45,346 bases of DNA, taken from assembly GCA_017537965.1 (NCBI GenBank), contig JAFYJV010000019.1, forward strand, positions 1 through 45,346, written 5' to 3'. Shown in pieces: positions 1 through 7,688 of this stretch; positions within the stretch are counted from its first letter, which is position 1; the number at the start of each line of letters is the position of its first letter. The notes under the pieces were generated by a model. That model had not been told where the DNA came from. It ran no database searches and saw only the letters and a list, made by a program, of their open reading frames with translations. Made by a program: the position numbers and the translations under genes. This stretch comes from Bacteroidales bacterium (GTDB lineage: Bacteria; Bacteroidota; Bacteroidia; Bacteroidales; F082).

Positions 1-18
1 AACCCTAAACTCTCAACT

Positions 19-1701
19 ATGTTTAAGGGACATCCTAAAGGCCTCTATGCGCTCGCCCTCGCCAACACGGGCGAGCGCTTTGGCTATTATACCATGTTGG
101 CCATCTTTGTGCTTTTCCTGCAAGCCAAGTTCGGCTACAACGAGGCACAAGCTGGTAACATCTACGGCATCTTCCTCGGATGCGTTTACTTCATGCCCCT
201 CATCGGAGGTATGCTTGCCGACCGTTTCGGCTATGGCAAGATGGTGAAGTCGGGCATCGTGGTGATGTTTCTGGGTTATCTCCTCTTGGCGATGCCCATG
301 GCAACGACTACGGCCAAAGTCACCATGTTCTCGGCCCTCGCGCTGATCGCCATCGGCACAGGACTCTTCAAGGGCAACCTCCAGGTAATGGTGGGCAACC
401 TCTACGACGAGGCCAAGTACAGTGCCTTCCGCGACAACGGCTTCAGCCTGTTCTACATGGCCATCAACATCGGTTCGATGTTCGCACCCATGGCGGCTAC
501 TAAGGTAACTGACCTCTTCCTCGGGAAGGCAGGTTATACCTATGTTCCTCAGATTCCATCATTGGCACATCAATACTTGGATGGCACCATCACAGCTGAT
601 GCCCTGTCGAGCTTCGAAGCTTTGGCCGTGCAGCAAGGCGGCAACGTGAACGACTTGGCGGGTTTTGCCAACAGCTATATCGACGCCCTCTCAGGCGCCT
701 ATAACTATGGATTTGGCGTGGCCTGCATCTCGCTGATCCTGTCCATGGCCATCTACCTGAGCTGCCGCAAGTGGTTCAAGCACGCCGATGTCAACACCAA
801 ACAGGCCAAGAAGATGGAAAGCACCACCGTCAACGTGGTGGAACTTTCCAAAGAGCAGACCCGCGAGCGCATCACCGCCTTGGTGATGGTCTTCGCCGTG
901 GTCATCTTCTTCTGGATGTCGTTCCAGCAGGCGGGCCTCTGCCTGACCTACTTCGCCCGCGACTACACGCAAAGCACCGTTTCGGGCTTTACCCGGTTCG
1001 GCTTCAATATCTGGTCGTTGACCTTGGTGGCCATCTCCATCTATACCCTATTTGGAGCGTTTCAGGCCACCAAATCCCTGAACCGTGGCATTCTGTGTGG
1101 CGTTACGTTATTCCTATGGATTATGGCAATCATGCTCTATAAGACCATGCCCGATCCGATCAACGTATTGCCGCAACAGTTCCAGCAATTCAATCCCTTC
1201 TTTGTAGTCGCCCTTACTCCCGTCTCGATGGCGGTGTTCGGCGCCTTGGCAAGAAAAGGGAAGGAACCGTCCTCGCCGCGTAAGATCGGAATGGGTATGA
1301 TTGTGGCCGCTCTTGGTTTTCTCATTTTGGTGATTTGTTCCTTCTCGTTGGCCAGTCCGGCCGAGCTGAAGGCGCAAGGTGGTGTAAGCAGCACCTTAGT
1401 CTCACCTAATTGGCTGATTAGCACCTATTTTGTGCTGACCTTCGCCGAACTGTTGCTAAGTCCCATCGGCATTTCCTTCGTGACGAAAGTGGCTCCGCCC
1501 AAATACAAGGGCATGATGATGGGCCTGTGGTTCTGCGTGACCGCCATCGGCAACTACCTCACCAGCGTCATCGCCCGCATCTGGGGCACCGGCATGCCGC
1601 TCTGGATGGTCTGGGGCGTGTTAGTCGTGCTCTGCCTGCTCTCCGCGGTGTTCATTTTCTCCATCATGAAGCGACTCGAAAGAGCTACTTCAGGATGCTA
1701 A
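19..1701 (+). CDS. POT/PTR-family peptide MFS transporter
   Basis: A 560-residue, very hydrophobic protein with about 12-14 predicted membrane segments; it belongs to the proton-dependent oligopeptide transporter (POT) family of the major facilitator superfamily and acts in the inner membrane. The N-terminus carries the family signature around residues 16-24 (NTGERFGYY), corresponding to ExxERFxYY of POT proteins, but the first Glu is Asn here. The MFS loop GGMLADRFGYGK follows at about residues 63-74. Known members import di- and tripeptides with protons; the substrate cannot be read from sequence. The ATG at 19 gives a normal N-terminus for this group. It ends 12 nt before queF, so the two may be co-transcribed, which leaves open a link to queuosine precursors. 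Its promoter lies outside the window. Confidence 0.88.
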   Translation: MFKGHPKGLYALALANTGERFGYYTMLAIFVLFLQAKFGYNEAQAGNIYGIFLGCVYFMPLIGGMLADRFGYGKMVKSGIVVMFLGYLLLAMPMATTTAKVTMFSALALIAIGTGLFKGNLQVMVGNLYDEAKYSAFRDNGFSLFYMAINIGSMFAPMAATKVTDLFLGKAGYTYVPQIPSLAHQYLDGTITADALSSFEALAVQQGGNVNDLAGFANSYIDALSGAYNYGFGVACISLILSMAIYLSCRKWFKHADVNTKQAKKMESTTVNVVELSKEQTRERITALVMVFAVVIFFWMSFQQAGLCLTYFARDYTQSTVSGFTRFGFNIWSLTLVAISIYTLFGAFQATKSLNRGILCGVTLFLWIMAIMLYKTMPDPINVLPQQFQQFNPFFVVALTPVSMAVFGALARKGKEPSSPRKIGMGMIVAALGFLILVICSFSLASPAELKAQGGVSSTLVSPNWLISTYFVLTFAELLLSPIGISFVTKVAPPKYKGMMMGLWFCVTAIGNYLTSVIARIWGTGMPLWMVWGVLVVLCLLSAVFIFSIMKRLERATSGC

Positions 1702-1713
1702 AACATTAAAACC

Positions 1714-2184
1714 ATGTCAAGAAACGAACAAGAACTGAAAGGCGTTACTTTACTGGGCAACCAGAATACCCAGTATAGTTACGACTATACTCCCGAGGTG
1801 CTTGAGGTGTTTGAAAACAAGCACCCCGAAAATGACTACCTGGTGACCTTGGATTGTCCTGAGTTTACTTCGTTATGTCCTAAAACGGGACAGCCTGATT
1901 TTGGACACCTTATTATTAATTATATTCCTCGTACGCTGATGGTGGAGAGCAAGAGCCTCAAGCTTTACCTCTTCAGCTTCCGTAACCACGGCGATTTCCA
2001 CGAGGATTGCGTGAACATCATCATGAAGGATTTGGTAAAGCTGATGGATCCCAAATATCTGGAAGTCATTGGCTTGTTCAATCCCCGTGGTGGTATTTCC
2101 ATCAAGCCCTTTGCCAACTATGGAGACGCTGAGCATCAGGAAATGGTGAAACAACGCTTGTTGGATAGTTTTCATAGGAATTGA
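1714..2184 (+). CDS. queF: NADPH-dependent 7-cyano-7-deazaguanine (preQ0) reductase QueF
   Basis: 156 residues, the normal length of the short (unimodular, YkvM-type) QueF. It reduces the nitrile of preQ0 to the amine preQ1 with two NADPH, the last dedicated step before tRNA insertion by Tgt. The catalytic Cys is Cys55 in [12 protein letters not shown], with the conserved Asp62 seven residues on. The QueF motif [13 protein letters not shown], which binds NADPH, starts near residue 78, and the HxxE-like NHGDFHEDC follows near residue 91. It is the first of four consecutive que genes; queC follows after 38 nt that hold a CTTCTTA-type repeat. The product is cytoplasmic. Confidence 0.96.
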   Translation: MSRNEQELKGVTLLGNQNTQYSYDYTPEVLEVFENKHPENDYLVTLDCPEFTSLCPKTGQPDFGHLIINYIPRTLMVESKSLKLYLFSFRNHGDFHEDCVNIIMKDLVKLMDPKYLEVIGLFNPRGGISIKPFANYGDAEHQEMVKQRLLDSFHRN

Positions 2185-2186
2185 TG

Positions 2187-2217
2187 CTTACTTCTTACTT
2201 CTGTCTTCTAACTTCTC
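2187..2217 (+). repeat. Short pyrimidine repeat (CTTCTTA type), queF-queC gap
   Basis: Copies of CTTCTTA / CTTCTAA fill most of the gap between queF and queC. The same degenerate unit (AGAAGTA on the other strand) occurs at 3828-3846, 7641-7673, 11137-11168 and 44790-44815, each time at a gene border. Confidence 0.7.
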
Positions 2218-2222
2218 AAAAA

Positions 2223-2879
2223 ATGAAAGATGCTGTGATAATCATCTCCGGCGGCATGGATTCGACGACGATGCTGTACGAATTCAAGGATGAAATAGCC
2301 CTGGCTATTACCTTTGACTATGGCTCCACCCAGAATGGCCGTGAGCGTATTTGCGCTGTCACGCATTGCCAACGTTTGGGTATCAAACATATCGTTGTTC
2401 CGCTGGAGTTTATGCACCGCTATTTCAAAAGCGCCTTGTTGATGACCGCTGATGACATTCCAGAGGGCAACTATGACGACGAGAACATGAAATCGACAGT
2501 GGTGCCTTTCCGTAATGGCATCATGTTGGCCATCGCCGCAGGCATTGCCGAAAGCAACGGTCTGAAACGGGTGATGATCGCCAACCATGCCGGCGACCAT
2601 TCCATCTATCCTGACTGTCGCCCTGATTTCGTAAATGCCATGTCGGAGGCGATGTCGGCAGGGACATACGAGAACATCACCGTCTATGCGCCTTATACCA
2701 ATTTGAGTAAGAAAGAAATTGCCGAACATGGCAAGGCCTTGGGATTGGATTACAGCGAAACCTATTCCTGCTACAAAGGTGGCGAGAAGCATTGTGGCAA
2801 ATGTGGCACCTGCCGTGAACGCATCGAAGCCCTTCGCGCTGCCGGCATTGACGACAAAACCGAATACGAAAACCAATAG
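2223..2879 (+). CDS. queC: 7-cyano-7-deazaguanine synthase QueC
   Basis: 218 residues from the ATG at 2223; the frame stays open back to 2181, but the upstream part is encoded by the CTTCTTA repeat and is not family-like. QueC converts 7-carboxy-7-deazaguanine (CDG), ammonia and ATP to preQ0. The PP-loop SGGMDS sits at residues 9-14 and binds ATP. Near the C-terminus four Cys (CYKGGEKHCGKCGTC) form the zinc site. The central EGNYDDENMKSTVVPFRNG region is typical of QueC. It lies between queF and queD (3 nt gap), so the cluster is almost certainly one operon. Confidence 0.96.
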   Translation: MKDAVIIISGGMDSTTMLYEFKDEIALAITFDYGSTQNGRERICAVTHCQRLGIKHIVVPLEFMHRYFKSALLMTADDIPEGNYDDENMKSTVVPFRNGIMLAIAAGIAESNGLKRVMIANHAGDHSIYPDCRPDFVNAMSEAMSAGTYENITVYAPYTNLSKKEIAEHGKALGLDYSETYSCYKGGEKHCGKCGTCRERIEALRAAGIDDKTEYENQ

Positions 2880-2882
2880 CCT

Positions 2883-3236
2883 ATGTATTACGTCCGAAAA
2901 ACATTAGAAATATCCTCTTGCCACCAGCTTTATCTTGACTATGAGAGCAAGTGCGAGAACCTTCACGGCCACAATTGGAAGGTGAATGTGTATTGTCGCG
3001 CCGAAAAGCTGGATTCAAATGGCATGGTGTGTGACTTCACAGAGATCAAGCGCTTGATTCACGGAAAGATAGATCATACCAACCTGAACGAAGTACTGGA
3101 CTTCAATCCCACTGCTGAAAATCTGGCAAGGTGGATTGTCGATACAGTGCCGAACTGCTACCGTGCCGACGTATGGGAGTCGCGCGATAACAAGGCGTCC
3201 TATATCAAGGATGACGCTCCGCAAAACTTCGATTGA
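2883..3236 (+). CDS. queD: 6-carboxy-5,6,7,8-tetrahydropterin synthase QueD
   Basis: 117 residues, normal for QueD. It turns 7,8-dihydroneopterin triphosphate into 6-carboxytetrahydropterin, the first committed queuosine step. Zinc ligands are His14, His28 and His30 (the latter two in ENLHGHNW); the nucleophile is Cys24. CDFTEIKRL, KIDHTNLNE and NPTAENLARW are the usual downstream family motifs. The stop codon overlaps the ATG of queE by one base (TGATG), which points to translational coupling. The GTP cyclohydrolase that supplies the substrate is not in the window. Confidence 0.95.
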   Translation: MYYVRKTLEISSCHQLYLDYESKCENLHGHNWKVNVYCRAEKLDSNGMVCDFTEIKRLIHGKIDHTNLNEVLDFNPTAENLARWIVDTVPNCYRADVWESRDNKASYIKDDAPQNFD

Positions 3237-3826
3237 TGTATAGGATCAACGAGATTTTTTGCTCCCTTCAAGGCGAAGGTTTCCATACGGGAACCCCTGC
3301 TGTTTTCGTGCGCTTCAGCGGTTGCAACCTACGCTGCGCTTTCTGCGATACCCAGCATCAACAGGGTGTCTCCATGTCGCTCGAAGAGATTGTCGCCGAG
3401 GTGAATCGATATCCTCATGTGCCGTTGTTGGTGCTTACCGGTGGGGAGCCCTCTTTGTTTATCGATGAGATCTTTGTGGCCGAGCTGAAGGTCAAGACAT
3501 GCAAATACATCGCCATTGAAACGAACGGCACTCGGCCTTTGCCCACCAACCTCGACTGGGTGACGCTTTCGCCCAAAACGGGTTTCGACGGAGGGGATAT
3601 GGAAACTTGTGTACTGACAACTTGTGATGAGTTGAAGGTGGTTTATCTCGGCCAGGATCTCTCACAATACAACGGCATCAAAGCCACCCATCGGTTTCTC
3701 CAACCTTGTTTCTCGGAGGATGAAACCCAGCGTCAAATCAACATGAAATCTTGTGTGGAGGCGGTCATGCAGCACCCTGGCTGGCGACTCTCCCTCCAAG
3801 CCCATCGCATCTTAAACATTCAGTAG
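3236..3826 (+). CDS. queE: 7-carboxy-7-deazaguanine synthase QueE (radical SAM)
   Basis: 196 residues from the ATG at 3236; a TTG one codon earlier is possible but less likely because ATG overlaps the queD stop. QueE is a radical SAM enzyme that rearranges 6-carboxytetrahydropterin to 7-carboxy-7-deazaguanine. The 4Fe-4S cluster ligands are Cys30, Cys34 and Cys37 in SGCNLRCAFCDT, the CxxxCxxC form. The SAM-binding LTGGEP follows near residue 72. The substrate-binding N-terminal QGEGFHTGTPAVF is typical. It ends the que cluster and converges on rsmI, with only 5 nt between the stop codons and no terminator hairpin visible. Confidence 0.95.
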   Translation: MYRINEIFCSLQGEGFHTGTPAVFVRFSGCNLRCAFCDTQHQQGVSMSLEEIVAEVNRYPHVPLLVLTGGEPSLFIDEIFVAELKVKTCKYIAIETNGTRPLPTNLDWVTLSPKTGFDGGDMETCVLTTCDELKVVYLGQDLSQYNGIKATHRFLQPCFSEDETQRQINMKSCVEAVMQHPGWRLSLQAHRILNIQ

Positions 3827-3827
3827 G

Positions 3828-3846
3828 CTTCTTACTTCTTACTTCT
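3828..3846 (+). repeat. CTTCTTA-type repeat between queE and rsmI, overlapping the rsmI 3' end
   Basis: CTTCTTACTTCTTACTTCT fills the convergent gene border. Read on the minus strand it encodes the last residues of the RsmI-like protein (RSKK) and its TAA stop, so the repeat has become part of a coding region. Confidence 0.7.
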
Positions 3847-4551
3847 ATAAACAAGAAATACCGCTGGTTTTTTGTTCAAATCCTCTTTGAACGATTTCCA
3901 TTCCCCGATGCTCTGACTGATGATCCGTTCGTCTTCGCAGGTGAGGTTGCTTGCAATGCATAGCAGTGTGGCGGGATGAAGGTTCTTGCAAAGGTCCTGA
4001 AGCATGGCATTATTGCGGAAAGGCGTTTCAATAAACAGCTCTGTCTCGTTGTTGATGGCGGAGCGGCGTTCCAGGTCTTTGATGGCGTTTTGCCTTTCTG
4101 GACTTTTGATGGGCAGGTATCCGTGGAAGGCAAAGGCTTGGCCGTTGAAGCCCGAAGCCATCAAAGCCAGGATCATGGCGTTGGGTCCTACCAGTGGAAC
4201 CACTTGGATTCCGGCGGAGTGGGCCAAATCCACCACCAGTGCACCTGGGTCGGCGACGCAGGGCGTGCCGGCCTCCGACATCAGCCCCATATCCTCTCCG
4301 TTAAGGCAGGCGCCGAGGTGCTCCATGAGGTCGAGGTTACGGGCGTTATGTTTGTCGAGTTCAATAAACTCGATATCGTCGATGGCATTGTCCATGCTGA
4401 TGCGGCTCAGTACTCGGCGGCTGGTGCGGGTGTTTTCCACCACGAAATGTTTCAGTCTTTTGACGATTCCCAATGTCCCGACGGGCAACACCTGTTCGGG
4501 TTTTGTTGCTCCCAACAGATTGGGCACTAGATAGAGTTTTCCGAAAGACAT
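3832..4551 (-). CDS. rsmI: RsmI-like SAM-dependent methyltransferase (tetrapyrrole methylase fold)
   Basis: 239 residues of the COG0313 family. RsmI methylates the 2'-O-ribose of C1402 in 16S rRNA. The N-terminal LYLVPNLLGATK, the central MSEAGTPCVADPGALVV (near residues 93-109) and PLVGPNAMILALMASG are the SAM-binding signature regions. It is shorter than the E. coli enzyme (about 286 residues), as are other Bacteroidota members, some of which have two COG0313 paralogs; the exact rRNA target is therefore an inference. It starts 5 nt after the dnaA stop, so it is probably co-transcribed with dnaA. The C-terminal RSKK is encoded by a short repeat. Confidence 0.78.
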   Translation of the reverse strand: MSFGKLYLVPNLLGATKPEQVLPVGTLGIVKRLKHFVVENTRTSRRVLSRISMDNAIDDIEFIELDKHNARNLDLMEHLGACLNGEDMGLMSEAGTPCVADPGALVVDLAHSAGIQVVPLVGPNAMILALMASGFNGQAFAFHGYLPIKSPERQNAIKDLERRSAINNETELFIETPFRNNAMLQDLCKNLHPATLLCIASNLTCEDERIISQSIGEWKSFKEDLNKKPAVFLVYRSKK

Positions 4552-4556
4552 GTAAA

Positions 4557-5975
4557 TCAGATAAGGATTTTCTTTTCGATCTCCGCCATCATCGCCTTGA
4601 ACTGCTTGTCAGTGTCCATGCGGTCGGAGACGGTCTTGCAGGCATGGTGTACCGTGGCGTGGTCTTTGTTGCCGCATTGCTGTCCGATGACCGCCAAACT
4701 GGCCTTCGAGTATTTCTTGGCATAGTACATGGCGATTTGCCTGGCCTGGACCACTTGATGCTTGCGTGTGCTTTGCGAAAGGACCTCCAAGGGGAGTGAG
4801 AAATAATCGCAAACCACATTCATGATGTATTCCACAGAGACTTCCTTGACGGAGTTGCGGATGAATCGTTCGATGATCTGTTGCGCCAACTCGATGGTGA
4901 TGGCCTTTTTGTTCAGCGACGATTGGGCGACCAGCGAGATCAACACGCCTTCCAGTTCCCTGATGTTGGTGCGTACGCTGGTGGCAATGTATTCGATGAT
5001 CTCATCGGGAAGTACGATGCCGTTGGTATAGAGCTTGTTCTTCAAGATGGCGGCACGAGTGGCAGAATCGGGCATCTGAAGGTCTGCAGTGAGACCCCAC
5101 TTGAACCTCGAGAGCAGCCTCGGTTCCATGTCTTGAAGGTCCACGGGCAACTTGTCGCTGGTCAACACCAACTGCTTGTTGTTTTGGTGCAAGTAGTTGA
5201 AAATGTGGAAGAAGGTTTCCTGTGTCTTTGTCTTCTTGGCCAGGAATTGAATGTCGTCGATAAGCAACACGTCAATCATCTGGTAAAAATGCACGAAGTC
5301 GTTCAGGTTGTTGTTTTTCGAGGCGTTGACAAACTGGTTGATGAACTGCTCGGTCTGGACATACAAAACGGTCTTGTCGGGGAACTTGTGCTTGACGTGA
5401 AGTCCGATGGCGTGGCACAAATGCGTTTTCCCTAAACCAGTCTGACTGTAAATCAATAACGGGTTGAAGGCGGTCTTGCCAGGATTCTCAGCGATGGCCA
5501 TGCCTGCTGAACGAGCCAGCCTGTTACAATCTCCTTCGATGAAGTTGTCAAATGAATAGTTCTCGTTTAGCTGAGAGTCGATCTCCAACTTCTTCAGTCC
5601 GGGGATGATGAAGGGATTGATAGGTCCCTCTGTCAACTTTTCAGGTGCGGGACCCAGCGTGGTGTTCTTGATGTCGTTGCGGTTGGTTCCAGGTACGACC
5701 ATGCGATATGTCTGGTCGTTGCTGTCCATGATGATGCTGTACTCCAGTTTGCCTTCCGTCCCCAAAACTTTCTTGATGGTCTTCTTCAACAAGTCAATGT
5801 AATGCTCCTCTAACCACTCATAGAAAAACTGGCTTGGTACCTGGATGGTCAACACGTTGTTCGAGAACCCGATGGGAATAATGGGCATGAACCACGTAGC
5901 ATAACTCTGCTCCGTGGTGTTGTCCTTGATGATTTCAAGGCACTTTCTCCATATTTCATTGTGGCTCTTGACCAT
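4557..5975 (-). CDS. dnaA: Chromosomal replication initiator protein DnaA
   Basis: 472 residues with the full DnaA architecture: domain I (about 1-85, IWRKCLEIIKDN...YATWFMP), a short linker, the AAA+ domain from about residue 135, and the DNA-binding domain IV at about 385-465 with the DnaA signature (GNKDHATVHHACKTV). Walker A is SQTGLGKT at 177-184; the first position is Ser where the consensus has Gly. Walker B is VLLIDDIQF at 236-244. DnaA-ATP melts the origin and recruits the helicase. dnaN and recF are not next to it, which is common in Bacteroidota. A possible -7 box lies at 6014-6021; clear DnaA boxes were not found in the upstream gap. Confidence 0.97.
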   Translation of the reverse strand: MVKSHNEIWRKCLEIIKDNTTEQSYATWFMPIIPIGFSNNVLTIQVPSQFFYEWLEEHYIDLLKKTIKKVLGTEGKLEYSIIMDSNDQTYRMVVPGTNRNDIKNTTLGPAPEKLTEGPINPFIIPGLKKLEIDSQLNENYSFDNFIEGDCNRLARSAGMAIAENPGKTAFNPLLIYSQTGLGKTHLCHAIGLHVKHKFPDKTVLYVQTEQFINQFVNASKNNNLNDFVHFYQMIDVLLIDDIQFLAKKTKTQETFFHIFNYLHQNNKQLVLTSDKLPVDLQDMEPRLLSRFKWGLTADLQMPDSATRAAILKNKLYTNGIVLPDEIIEYIATSVRTNIRELEGVLISLVAQSSLNKKAITIELAQQIIERFIRNSVKEVSVEYIMNVVCDYFSLPLEVLSQSTRKHQVVQARQIAMYYAKKYSKASLAVIGQQCGNKDHATVHHACKTVSDRMDTDKQFKAMMAEIEKKILI

Positions 5976-6013
5976 AGATCAAATACGTGTTTCTTCACTC
6001 GATTTTGAGACTG

Positions 6014-6021
6014 CAAAGATC
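6014..6021 (-). promoter_or_regulatory. Possible dnaA -7 promoter element
   Basis: GATCTTTG on the minus strand matches the Bacteroidota -7 consensus TAnnTTTG except for the first base. It lies 38 nt from the dnaA start codon. No clear TTTG -33 box is visible. Confidence 0.35.
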
Positions 6022-6100
6022 GAATGAAAAAAGTTAATAAAAAATTTTTTTTGCTATTGACTTTATACTTTTTTTGGTATAAATTACGAAGGCATTGTGT

Positions 6101-6130
6101 TGTAAAAAATTAAGCAATTGATAAATTGCT
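6101..6130 (-). terminator. Intrinsic terminator after yigZ
   Basis: On the minus strand, just after the yigZ stop, AGCAATT and AATTGCT form a 7-bp stem with a 4-nt loop, followed by TAATTTTTT. It would separate yigZ from dnaA transcription. Confidence 0.6.
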
Positions 6131-6133
6131 GAT

Positions 6134-6748
6134 TTACACTGTTTTAATATAAGAAACGGTTACACCGAAGATGTTTTTGAATTTTGAGACAATTCTGTCA
6201 GCATCGTTTTTTCTTGTTGAAAACTCCAGGTAACAGTCCATTTCGAAGCGGGTGTTGCGTTGCTCCAATCCCAGCTCTTTCATCACCCTCATCACCTCAT
6301 TCATCAAAGGATAGGCAAACTGGAGGCTGTACACTTCATCAACGGTTTTTTCGACAATGGTGGCGTTGTCCAAGGCTTCACGTGCAGCAGTCTTATAGGC
6401 GTTGATTAGTCCGCTGACACCCAGTTTGATGCCTCCGAAATACCGAACCACGATGATGCAGACGTTGGTGACATCCTTGGAAAGGATCTGGTTGAGGATG
6501 GGTTTTCCAGCCGTGCCTGACGGCTCTCCGTCGTCGGAAGAGCGGAATGCCGCCTTGTCGGGACCGATCATAAAGGCGTAGCAGTGATGCCGTGCATCAA
6601 AATATTTTTTCTTTGATTCCGACAAGGCGGCTTTCACTTCCTCCTCGCTGGTAACGGTGAAGGCTGAGGCGATGAACTTGCTGCCTTTCTCCTTGTATAA
6701 TCCTTCGCCAGGCGCGCTGAGCATTTTATAGGTGTCGTCGAACATCAT
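6134..6748 (-). CDS. YigZ/IMPACT family protein
   Basis: 204 residues, the usual size of the YigZ (IMPACT, UPF0029) family. The N-terminal IMPACT domain contains KGSKFIASAF, DARHHCYAFMIG, SDDGEPSGTAGKPIL and VRYFGGIKLGVSGLI; a small ferredoxin-like C-terminal domain follows from about residue 135. Eukaryotic IMPACT modulates Gcn2, but the bacterial role is not settled. The ATG at 6748 overlaps the stop of the upstream transporter gene by 4 nt (ATGA), which supports this start over the next ATG codon and suggests coupled translation. A terminator hairpin follows. Confidence 0.88.
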   Translation of the reverse strand: MMFDDTYKMLSAPGEGLYKEKGSKFIASAFTVTSEEEVKAALSESKKKYFDARHHCYAFMIGPDKAAFRSSDDGEPSGTAGKPILNQILSKDVTNVCIIVVRYFGGIKLGVSGLINAYKTAAREALDNATIVEKTVDEVYSLQFAYPLMNEVMRVMKELGLEQRNTRFEMDCYLEFSTRKNDADRIVSKFKNIFGVTVSYIKTV

Positions 6749-7617
6749 GACTTATATGCGATTAAGATGACGGCAACAATGGCGATGCCCAGTCCGAGAT
6801 AGTTTTTCCATGTGAGTTTCTCCTTGAAGAGTAGCCACCCCGTCAGTGCAGTCAGACACACGACTCCAATGTTATATACGGGGAAGAGCACCACGTTGTC
6901 GAAGACCCGCATGGCATGGTAGATAAAGAAGGTGGAGAAAAAGTTGACTCCACCAAGGACGATGCCTCCGACAGCGTTTTTCCATTGCCACTTTGAACGG
7001 CCTTTCCATAGGTCATAACCCATGAGCAGCAGGCTGAACAAGAAGGAGATGCCATAAATAAAGGCGATCATGGGGGTGAGGTCCTCGGCATGGTTGGCGG
7101 TCTCGGTGATTTTCATCAACACATCGCCAATGCCGGTTCCGAAAAAGATGAACAGCGGCAACAGCGCGATCAAGGCAGAAGACCTTGTCGCTTTCTTGTC
7201 GCCCTCTTTTCGTCCGCCTACCACTAAAACCAAAGCTACCAATGCCAACGCGATGCCTATGGAGGGCAGTAGCCCCAGGTGCTCTTTCAGAACCAAGACA
7301 CCGAATAAGGTGGGGATGACCACGGAGAGTTTGCTGGATAGCGAGGTGACTGTGACGCCAGAGCGTTGGCTGGAAAAGGTCATCAACACATAGGTCAAGA
7401 TAAACCAGAACCCTGTCAACAGGGAGAGTGGGAACCACGCCTCCGATGTCGGTGAGGTGACGGGGCCGTTCATGGCACTCATCAGATATCCGATGGCGGT
7501 GGCGGTGGCGTAATTCCAAGCCAAGCCTTGGTGGTTGTCGATGTCGTATCGGCTGAATAGCCGCATCACCACGAAGATGGCTGTGGAACAAAGTATGGCG
7601 AGAATGAGATAGATCAT
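6745..7617 (-). CDS. EamA-like (DMT superfamily) membrane transporter
   Basis: About 290 residues with roughly ten hydrophobic segments in two halves, the layout of EamA/drug-metabolite transporters in the inner membrane. The second half ends in FPVYNIGVVCLTALTGWLLF and a C-terminal helix with IAVVAVILIAYKS, as in this superfamily. The substrate is unknown. The frame is open upstream to 7635, but a -7 box (TATCTTTG) at 7625-7632 would lie inside that longer version, so the ATG at 7617 is preferred. That leaves only 7 nt between the -7 box and the start codon, so the mRNA may be nearly leaderless. It overlaps yigZ by 4 nt. Confidence 0.85.
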   Translation of the reverse strand: MIYLILAILCSTAIFVVMRLFSRYDIDNHQGLAWNYATATAIGYLMSAMNGPVTSPTSEAWFPLSLLTGFWFILTYVLMTFSSQRSGVTVTSLSSKLSVVIPTLFGVLVLKEHLGLLPSIGIALALVALVLVVGGRKEGDKKATRSSALIALLPLFIFFGTGIGDVLMKITETANHAEDLTPMIAFIYGISFLFSLLLMGYDLWKGRSKWQWKNAVGGIVLGGVNFFSTFFIYHAMRVFDNVVLFPVYNIGVVCLTALTGWLLFKEKLTWKNYLGLGIAIVAVILIAYKS

Positions 7618-7624
7618 GATGAGG

Positions 7625-7632
7625 CAAAGATA
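7625..7632 (-). promoter_or_regulatory. -7 promoter element for EamA transporter-yigZ
   Basis: TATCTTTG on the minus strand is a perfect match to TAnnTTTG. It ends 7 nt before the ATG at 7617, so the transcript would begin at or next to the start codon. Confidence 0.65.
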
Positions 7633-7640
7633 CACTTTTT

Positions 7641-7673
7641 TAGAAGATAGAAGTTAGAAGATAGAAGAAAGAA
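7641..7673 (+). repeat. AGAAGATAGAAGTTAG-type repeat between divergent promoters
   Basis: About 33 nt of tandem, degenerate TAGAAGA / TAGAAGT units lie between the back-to-back -7 boxes of the EamA gene and prmC. It is the reverse-oriented relative of the CTTCTTA repeats at 2187 and 3828. Confidence 0.7.
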
Positions 7674-7675
7674 TG

Positions 7676-7683
7676 TATTTTTG
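7676..7683 (+). promoter_or_regulatory. -7 promoter element for prmC
   Basis: TATTTTTG matches TAnnTTTG exactly and ends 5 nt before the prmC ATG, so transcription should begin at or very near the start codon (leaderless or almost so). Confidence 0.6.
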
Positions 7684-7688
7684 CGGCC

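Noticed and set aside
1702-2222. preQ1 riboswitch for the que genes
   Set aside because: The gaps between these genes are 12 and 38 nt and show no preQ1 aptamer; any riboswitch would lie upstream of position 1.
5976-6133. Possible replication origin next to dnaA
   Set aside because: The gap is AT-rich, but I find no clear DnaA boxes (TTATCCACA type), and dnaA is not always at the origin in Bacteroidota. GC skew across the genome would settle it.
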